9,881 nucleotides of DNA from an uncultured Collinsella sp. GTDB taxonomy: Bacteria > Actinomycetota > Coriobacteriia > Coriobacteriales > Coriobacteriaceae. The stretch covers positions 1 to 9,881 of the forward strand of contig USHS01000031.1 in the NCBI GenBank assembly GCA_900554585.1, in the 5' to 3' direction. Below, one piece after another: positions 6,648 through 9,881 of the stretch (its first letter is position 1; the number at the start of each line of letters is the position of its first letter). A program made the translations under genes and the position numbers. The notes beneath the pieces were generated by a model, which was not told the origin of the DNA, ran no database searches, and saw only the letters and a list, made by a program, of their open reading frames with translations.

Positions 6648-6673
6648 CTGCCCGCAGGCGGATTCCGCGGCAG
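6648..6673 (-). promoter_or_regulatory. Leader hairpin upstream of the 30-residue peptide
   Basis: CTGCC (6648-6652) pairs with GGCAG (6669-6673), and GCGG (6658-6661) pairs with CCGC (6665-6668), leaving a five-base bulge. Its lower edge is 30 bases above the start codon. Structured leaders that limit translation are common in type I toxin messengers, but the hairpin may also be chance in GC-rich DNA. Confidence 0.25.
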
Positions 6674-6761
6674 GCAAGATTTTACCTCACAGGCCGCGGT
6701 GGGAGGCATCCTACCCATCCCATGGTCCGGAACAGTGTCGATCTAACGGGCAATCAAGCCT

Positions 6762-6947
6762 CTAGCTCTCTTTGAATTGAGCAAGCATCTGCCCGAAGAA
6801 GCTTAGTTCGGATGGCTCATAAATGAGCGAACCGCCGTCCGCGGTCCTGTAGACCCCGCAGGGGAGGTAACGCCCGTCGGGGAGGACGTAAAGGTTTTCT
6901 TCCTCCCTCAGTCTTGTTGGGGGTATCGGGGTTTCGTTTTCGTCCAT
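6762..6947 (-). CDS. Small hypothetical protein, 61 residues
   Basis: ATG at 6947 and TAG at 6762-6764 give 61 residues, acidic at the N-terminus (MDENETPIPPTRLREEE). The core reads like folded protein (LYVLPDGRYLPCGVYRTADGG, then SLIYEPSELSFFGQML). No family is recognised, and there is a single Cys and no membrane helix. The ribosome site is weak (GATGAG, 6 bases away). The same frame stays open upstream to about 7033 with coding-like sequence (HSRNKVGGIIERK), but no ATG, GTG or TTG start is found there. The annotated protein could therefore be the 3' remnant of a longer gene. It sits downstream of the ADP-ribosylglycohydrolase remnant on the same strand, in a patch with other signs of decay. 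Confidence 0.5.
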   Translation of the reverse strand: MDENETPIPPTRLREEENLYVLPDGRYLPCGVYRTADGGSLIYEPSELSFFGQMLAQFKES

Positions 6948-7015
6948 TTGGAACTCATCGATATTTGCGATCTTCCTCTCTATGATGCCCCCTACCTTAT
7001 TTCTTGAATGGCGTC

Positions 7016-7198
7016 CTAAAACAGGCAGCTCTCAATCAATTCTTTACCGCGCAGGGTGTCTATCCACTCCCGTGGAATGGCGTCGATACCGTAGGCCGTG
7101 CCGGCAAGGGCGCCTGCGACAGCCGTCGTGGTATCGGTGAACGCCAGGGGAGCGATGCGCATGAGTGAGCCGTTGCTGTTGTCGCGCTCGCCGGAGCC
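7016..7198 (-). pseudogene. ADP-ribosylglycohydrolase remnant (5' loss plus internal in-frame deletion)
   Basis: Reading down from 7198, 60 codons followed by TAG (7016-7018) encode two well-known blocks of the ADP-ribosylglycohydrolase (DraG/ARH) family fused head to tail: GERDNSNGSLMRIAPLAF, then TDTTTAVAGALAGTAYG with IPREW and a normal-looking C-terminus (LRGKELIE). Intact members are usually 250-350 residues and remove ADP-ribose from proteins using two Mg2+ ions. In them the SLMR block and the D-T-D-T metal-binding block are separated by well over 100 residues. Here they are joined within a few codons near 7135-7140, and the N-terminal third is absent. No start codon or ribosome site serves this frame, which continues upstream into TGA and the TAG of the nuclease gene. 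It cannot be a functional enzyme. The family assignment rests on motif recognition. Confidence 0.78.
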
Positions 7199-7204
7199 TC
7201 ATTG

Positions 7205-8257
7205 CTATCCTTGTGCTTCGCCATTAGTCGCTTCGTTGATGGCGCGGTACTCGGCACTCAGCTCGCGCGCCAGCTCTTCCTTGCTTGGAAGATACGGCAA
7301 GTATTTGGCGGCAAACACTTGGTCGTTGTCTTCGGGCAGCGTGTACTCGACAATCGAGTCGCTTTTGTCCGCGCAGAGCACGATGCCTATAGGCGGATTG
7401 TCGCCTTCGTTCATGAGCTCGCGCGTGTAGTAGTTCACATACATTTGCATCTGGCCCAGGTCCTGATGCGTAAGGTCATCGGTCTTAAGGTCGATGAGCA
7501 CGAAGCAGCGCATCAGATAGTTGTAAAACACAAGGTCAATATAGAAATGGCGCCCATCAAAGGTGATGCGCTTTTGGCGCGCCTCGAAAGCGAAACCACG
7601 GCCAAGCTCCAGCAGGAACTTCTGAAGATGCGTGATGAGCGCCTGCTCTAGATCGCTCTCGCGGAACGCAGTATCGTCCGAGAAACCTAAAAACTCCAGT
7701 ACATATGGGTCGCGGATGATATCCTCGGGGCGACGAGCCGGGGCGCTCTTTTGGATTTCCTGGGTGACGGCCTCCTTGTCCTTGCTGGCAAGCAAGCGCT
7801 CGCGGAACATGGTGTTGATCTGGCGCTCGAGCTGACGCGTGCTCCAACGAGAATCGGCGCATTCGTTCATGTACCAGGCGCGAGCTTCGGGGTCAGGAAT
7901 GCGTATTAACCTGCGATAATGTGTCCAACTCAATTCGGGACGCAGTGAGTCCCGAATTGGAAATGCAAGATAGAACTGACGCATTTTACGCAGCTCTCTT
8001 GCTTCAAAACCTTTACCAAAATCCTTGGTAAGTCTGATTACGAGGGCCTTGAGCAGCGCCTCTCCATACTTGGCGCGCTCCTCTCCGCCCTGCTCATCAA
8101 CAATGCTCTTGCCGATCTCCCAATACGCCTCAACCATCGTAAAGTTAACGGCGGTATAGGCCTTGTCGCGAGCGGCGTTGAGAATCGAGGAAACCTGCTT
8201 GTAAAAAACTTCTGGCACGATTGCCGATTCTCCACGGTTTACCAGTTCGCCCATCAC
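7205..8257 (-). CDS. DUF1016/YhcG-type PD-(D/E)XK nuclease family protein
   Basis: The frame opens at GTG 8257 with ATG at 8254 directly after, so either may be the start (350 or 349 residues, full length for the family). The helical DUF1016 N-terminal domain spans about 16-160 and carries the family blocks AYWEIGKSIVDEQ, FGKGFEARELRKMRQFY and LRPELSWTHYRRL. The nuclease domain (about 180-340) keeps a candidate metal site: E204, D241 (FYIDLVFYN) and D256-L-K258, followed by GQMQMYVNYY. The third acidic position is Asp where ELK is usual, a conservative change. YhcG-like proteins are found alone or beside restriction-modification genes and are suspected to act on DNA in phage defence or recombination. 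The activity is not firmly known. No methylase or other defence gene is adjacent. An AT-rich promoter region lies upstream, and a broken enzyme gene begins six bases after the stop, which suggests acquisition into a decaying locus. Confidence 0.93.
   Translation of the reverse strand: MMGELVNRGESAIVPEVFYKQVSSILNAARDKAYTAVNFTMVEAYWEIGKSIVDEQGGEERAKYGEALLKALVIRLTKDFGKGFEARELRKMRQFYLAFPIRDSLRPELSWTHYRRLIRIPDPEARAWYMNECADSRWSTRQLERQINTMFRERLLASKDKEAVTQEIQKSAPARRPEDIIRDPYVLEFLGFSDDTAFRESDLEQALITHLQKFLLELGRGFAFEARQKRITFDGRHFYIDLVFYNYLMRCFVLIDLKTDDLTHQDLGQMQMYVNYYTRELMNEGDNPPIGIVLCADKSDSIVEYTLPEDNDQVFAAKYLPYLPSKEELARELSAEYRAINEATNGEAQG
7931..7959. repeat. Perfect 11-bp inverted repeat inside the nuclease gene
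   Basis: CAATTCGGGAC (7931-7941) and GTCCCGAATTG (7949-7959) are exact reverse complements around a 7-base loop. They lie within the codons for FPIRDSLRPELSW. There is no T run after either arm, so it is not an intrinsic terminator. Confidence 0.85.
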
Positions 8258-8289
8258 TGTCGCCCCACTTTCCTCTTGTGGAATGCATC

Positions 8290-8298
8290 TTTATATCA
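8290..8298 (-). promoter_or_regulatory. Extended -10 promoter of the nuclease gene
   Basis: The minus strand reads TGATATAAA (plus 8290-8298), an extended -10 element, in an AT-rich stretch that stands out from its GC-rich surroundings. No -35 is visible, as is common with extended -10 promoters. A start near 8283 would leave about 26 bases of leader containing AGAGGA. Confidence 0.42.
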
Positions 8299-8371
8299 TT
8301 TAGTTTAAAGCCTCGCGCGGACTCGAATTTCAATGTCGCCTAGCGCCTTCGTGCAGGATTCCCGAAGTGAC

Positions 8372-8377
8372 TAAAAT
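8372..8377 (+). promoter_or_regulatory. Candidate -10 element of the small PH-like gene
   Basis: TAAAAT at 8372-8377 lies 45 bases before ATG 8423 and implies a start near 8384. That is downstream of the in-frame GTG at 8378, which supports 8423 as the translation start. No clear -35 is seen. Confidence 0.3.
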
Positions 8378-8422
8378 GTGACCATAGAGGCAGTTTTAGC
8401 GAACCCCATGGGAGTGACACGC

Positions 8423-8692
8423 ATGGACAACAACACCTTGCTGTTCCAGGACAAAGGTTCGGGCAGGTTTAAAGACGTCAAGATCTACCCTAACCGCATC
8501 GAGGTGCTCAAGAAGGGTACTTTCGGCGGCAAGCATATCGAGATTGTCTACCTTAAGGACATCACGGGCGTTAACAGGATCAAGGGCCGCGACGTTTTCC
8601 TACGTAACAGGCTGTTGACTGCTTGTGCCTTTAGCCTGAGCAGCCGTGCGAAGGCCCAGGAGTTTGTTAACGCGCTGAACATGGTGATGTAG
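8423..8692 (+). CDS. Small protein, 89 residues, possible bacterial PH-like domain
   Basis: The start is ATG 8423, with GGGAG at 8410-8414 8 bases upstream. In-frame GTG 8378 and ATG 8408 are poorer choices. The 89-residue product is soluble, basic and without a signal or membrane segment. The pattern is a run of short strands (RFKDVKIYPNRIEVLKKG, HIEIVYLKDITGVNRIKG, VFLRN, ACAFSLSS) closed by one helix (KAQEFVNALNMV). This order is typical of short bacterial pleckstrin-homology-like domains that read something like GxxG-I-L-L-x-I-x-x-V. The assignment is by pattern and has no catalytic residue to confirm it. It stands alone: a divergent nuclease gene lies upstream and a convergent surface-protein gene downstream. 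A role cannot be stated. Confidence 0.8.
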   Translation: MDNNTLLFQDKGSGRFKDVKIYPNRIEVLKKGTFGGKHIEIVYLKDITGVNRIKGRDVFLRNRLLTACAFSLSSRAKAQEFVNALNMVM

Positions 8693-8717
8693 CCCATGGC
8701 GGCGTTCGGGCCAAGGT

Positions 8718-8757
8718 AAAAATCGGGGGCACAGAACGGTGTCCTGCGCCCCCGATT
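8718..8757 (-). terminator. Intrinsic terminator of the surface-protein gene
   Basis: AATCGGGGGC (8721-8730) and GCCCCCGATT (8748-8757) form a perfect 10-bp stem around a 17-base loop in which ACA/TGT can also pair. On the minus strand the stem runs into five T in all, two from its final ATT and three more, before ACC. The plus strand lacks a T run. It lies about 30 bases past the stop at 8787 and may also slow convergent transcription from 8692. Confidence 0.82.
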
Positions 8758-8786
8758 GAGTCGATGTGTCTAAAAGGCAGGCTTGT

Positions 8787-9326
8787 CTATTCGCTGTCGT
8801 CCCCAGCGTTTTCGCGGTCACTGGCAAGCATTGCTGCACCTGCGACCGTTGTCGCCACGGCGGCAGCGGCGAGCCCGGCGGCGATACCAGAGCCGTCGCC
8901 CGTGTCGGCGAGTTTTCCGGTCGAGCCCTTGCTCTTGTTGCCGCCGCCGTTCTTGTCGGCGCCGTCTGCGTTGGCGCCGGTACCGGTGCCGGCGCCGGTG
9001 CCGCCTGCGTTGCCCGAGGCTGCAACGGTAAAGCTTGCGGCTCCGTCGCTGGCGAGCGTGTAGTTCTGTGCCGCGTCGCCCAAGAGACCGTTCACGCGCA
9101 CCCAGTACGTTCCTGCGGCAAATGTTTCGCCCTCGGCCATTGCCGTGCCCGGAGCGCCGTCCGCGTCGTGCACAAACTCGAGCTGGGCCGTGCAGGCATC
9201 GGTTTCGAGCTTGCCCTCGAGTGATGCCGCAATCTTGGCGCGCACGTCTTCGCCGGCCTTAAGGCCTTCGAGTCCCTCAAAATGGGGCGTCAGCGCACGT
9301 GGATCGATATCGATGGGGCACAGGGC
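8787..9326 (-). CDS. LADTG-anchored surface protein, C-terminal part (downstream of a frameshift)
   Basis: This is the 3' part of the gene whose upstream part is read in another frame above about 9324. Coding sense begins at LCPIDIDPRALTPHFEGLEGL and runs to TAG at 8787-8789. A domain of about 110 residues includes VRAKIAASLEGKLETDA, FAAGTYWVRVNGLLGDA and YTLASDGAASFTVAA. A Gly/Ala/Thr/Asn/Lys-rich spacer follows, then the sorting signal LADTG (8898-8912), a hydrophobic stretch (IAAGLAAAAVATTVAGAAMLA) and a short charged tail. LAXTG is the form recognised by class E sortases of high-GC Gram-positives, so covalent attachment to the cell wall is likely. The tail has one Arg and is mostly acidic, unlike the classic basic tail. 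An ATG at 9392 in this frame precedes the shift point and gives unrelated residues, so it is not a real start. Ligand unknown. Confidence 0.8.
   Translation of the reverse strand, partial: ALCPIDIDPRALTPHFEGLEGLKAGEDVRAKIAASLEGKLETDACTAQLEFVHDADGAPGTAMAEGETFAAGTYWVRVNGLLGDAAQNYTLASDGAASFTVAASGNAGGTGAGTGTGANADGADKNGGGNKSKGSTGKLADTGDGSGIAAGLAAAAVATTVAGAAMLASDRENAGDDSE
8973..9002 (-). repeat. Hexanucleotide repeat in the wall-spanning spacer
   Basis: There are five units of the form GGNRCC (GGCGCC, GGTACC, GGTGCC, GGCGCC, GGTGCC), encoding alternating Gly with Ala or Thr. Unit gain or loss would keep the frame and only change spacer length. The stretch is almost self-complementary, which could hamper sequencing. 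Confidence 0.7.
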
Positions 9327-9832
9327 CCTGCAGCCCCGTAACAGTCTCGTTGCCCAGGGCGTCGACATCCACATATTCGATGGCAAACGCATGTCCCGAG
9401 GCTGCTACGTTGAGTACGTTGCTGCTGTCGACAAGGCGGAAATGGCCCTCGCCAACGGTCTTGCCATCCTGGAGCGAGGCATCGCTCAGCGAGTCGCCGT
9501 ACGTCATGCGCATGCGGGTCGGGAGATAGTACGGGAGATAGTACGAAGCCGTCTGCTTGTGCTCCGTATCGTAATTGCGCTGATAGATGCTCCGGGCCAG
9601 CGCCGCATCAACAAAGTCGGATGCGATGATGCCAATGTGCTTGAGGTAATCTGACTTTGTATCCCCGGTGCCGCTGGGATTGATGTACGGGCTCTTGTAC
9701 AGGTGCTCGTCGACCACTCGCGCTGCGGTAAAAGGGTTGTTTTGCGTGCAGCTCGTGTAGTTGATAAACCAGCAGCGCTCCGTTGCCTGCACCGTTGTCC
9801 CGTCCGCGGCAGTGATATCTACGGTGCTGCGC
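9277..9832 (-). CDS. Surface protein, upstream part (5' cut by contig end, frameshifted near 9324)
   Basis: This frame gives about 170 residues of convincing coding sequence from the contig end at 9832 down to ALGNETVTGLQG. It then runs into about 15 codons of noise and stops at 9277. The continuation lies in the frame of the LADTG part, displaced by one base. The simplest repair is to drop one C of GGGCCC (plus 9322-9327), which gives VTGLQG followed by LCPIDIDP. Visible blocks are WFINYTSCTQNNPFTAARVVDEHLYKSP, YLKHIGIIASDFVDAALA and HAFAIEYVDVDALG. The Tyr/Asn-rich composition and two Cys nine bases or more apart in sequence fit an extracellular domain, but no family is recognised. Residues that translate upstream of 9832 come from sequencing adapter and must be ignored. 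The true start and any signal peptide are off the contig. Confidence 0.75.
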
Positions 9833-9881
9833 CTGTCTCTTATACACATCTCCGAGCCCACGAGACTCCTGAGCATCTCGT
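9833..9881 (+). other. Illumina Nextera transposase/i7 adapter (artefact, not genomic)
   Basis: The tail matches the Nextera read-through exactly as I know it: mosaic end CTGTCTCTTATACACATCT (9833-9851), CCGAGCCCACGAGAC (9852-9866), an 8-base i7 index TCCTGAGC (9867-9874, the N704 barcode as I recall) and the first seven bases of the P7 end, ATCTCGT (9875-9881). Genomic sequence therefore ends at 9832. Any protein containing the translated tail (SLVGSEMCIRDR on the minus strand) is an artefact. Confidence 0.98.

Noticed and set aside
6540..6760. tRNA or rRNA in the non-coding-looking stretch
   Set aside because: GGTTCC near 6558 recalls a T-loop, but no acceptor stem or cloverleaf could be built around it.
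7202..7651. Plus-strand open frame (149 codons) opposite the nuclease gene
   Set aside because: Shadow of the nuclease gene; the minus-strand frame carries all the DUF1016 motifs.
8600..9224. Overlapping frames in both directions over the surface protein and its terminator
   Set aside because: Low-complexity Ala/Pro/Arg/Gly translations typical of GC-rich repeats; they cross a terminator and have no ribosome sites.
1..9832. CRISPR array, insertion sequence, integrase or attachment site
   Set aside because: No regularly spaced repeats, transposase motifs or paired terminal repeats were found by eye on either strand.
9833..9876. Start of a 199-residue minus-strand protein at 9876
   Set aside because: The first 14 or so residues translate Nextera adapter, so this is not a biological start.

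Overview
The window is bacterial, GC-rich chromosomal DNA from an actinobacterium. The codon use, a LAXTG-type cell-wall sorting signal and the general look of the proteins point to the Coriobacteriia, most likely Collinsella or a near relative. This is inferred from style, because no marker such as rRNA is present. The last 49 bases (9833-9881) are not genomic. They are Illumina Nextera adapter, so the right edge is the raw end of a short-read contig.

Layout from left to right: (1) 1-429, the 3' end of ruvB (Holliday-junction helicase). (2) 576-2243, fhs (formate-tetrahydrofolate ligase), with its own promoter and a strong terminator. (3) 2422-3411, a single-pass membrane protein with a Pro/Tyr/Asn-rich cytoplasmic tail, one membrane helix, a PASTA-like external domain and C-terminal heptad repeats. 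(4) 3446-3513, a two-way terminator. (5) 3522-4703 (minus), a cation diffusion facilitator with the N/D-D/D metal site of manganese exporters. (6) 4922-6259 (plus), a divergent double zinc-ribbon protein of unknown role. Two small palindromes lie in the divergent promoter region.

From about 6260 to 8300 the character changes to an accessory patch: a candidate structured small RNA (plus, about 6413-6503) facing a 30-residue amphipathic peptide gene (minus, 6526-6618), a 61-residue orphan protein, a broken ADP-ribosylglycohydrolase remnant (minus, 7016-7198) and a full-length DUF1016/YhcG-type PD-(D/E)XK nuclease (minus, 7205-8257). The nuclease has an AT-rich extended -10 promoter and ends six bases before the remnant. 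The RNA/peptide pair is the best candidate for an undescribed system here. It has the geometry of a type I toxin-antitoxin locus, but that is a hypothesis.

8423-8692 is a small protein that may have a PH-like fold. It is followed by a terminator for the last gene, a minus-strand surface protein (8787 to beyond 9832) with a LADTG anchor. That gene is cut by the contig end and split by an apparent one-base frameshift near 9324.

The left half is ordinary housekeeping and envelope/metal homeostasis with independent transcription units. The genes do not form one pathway.
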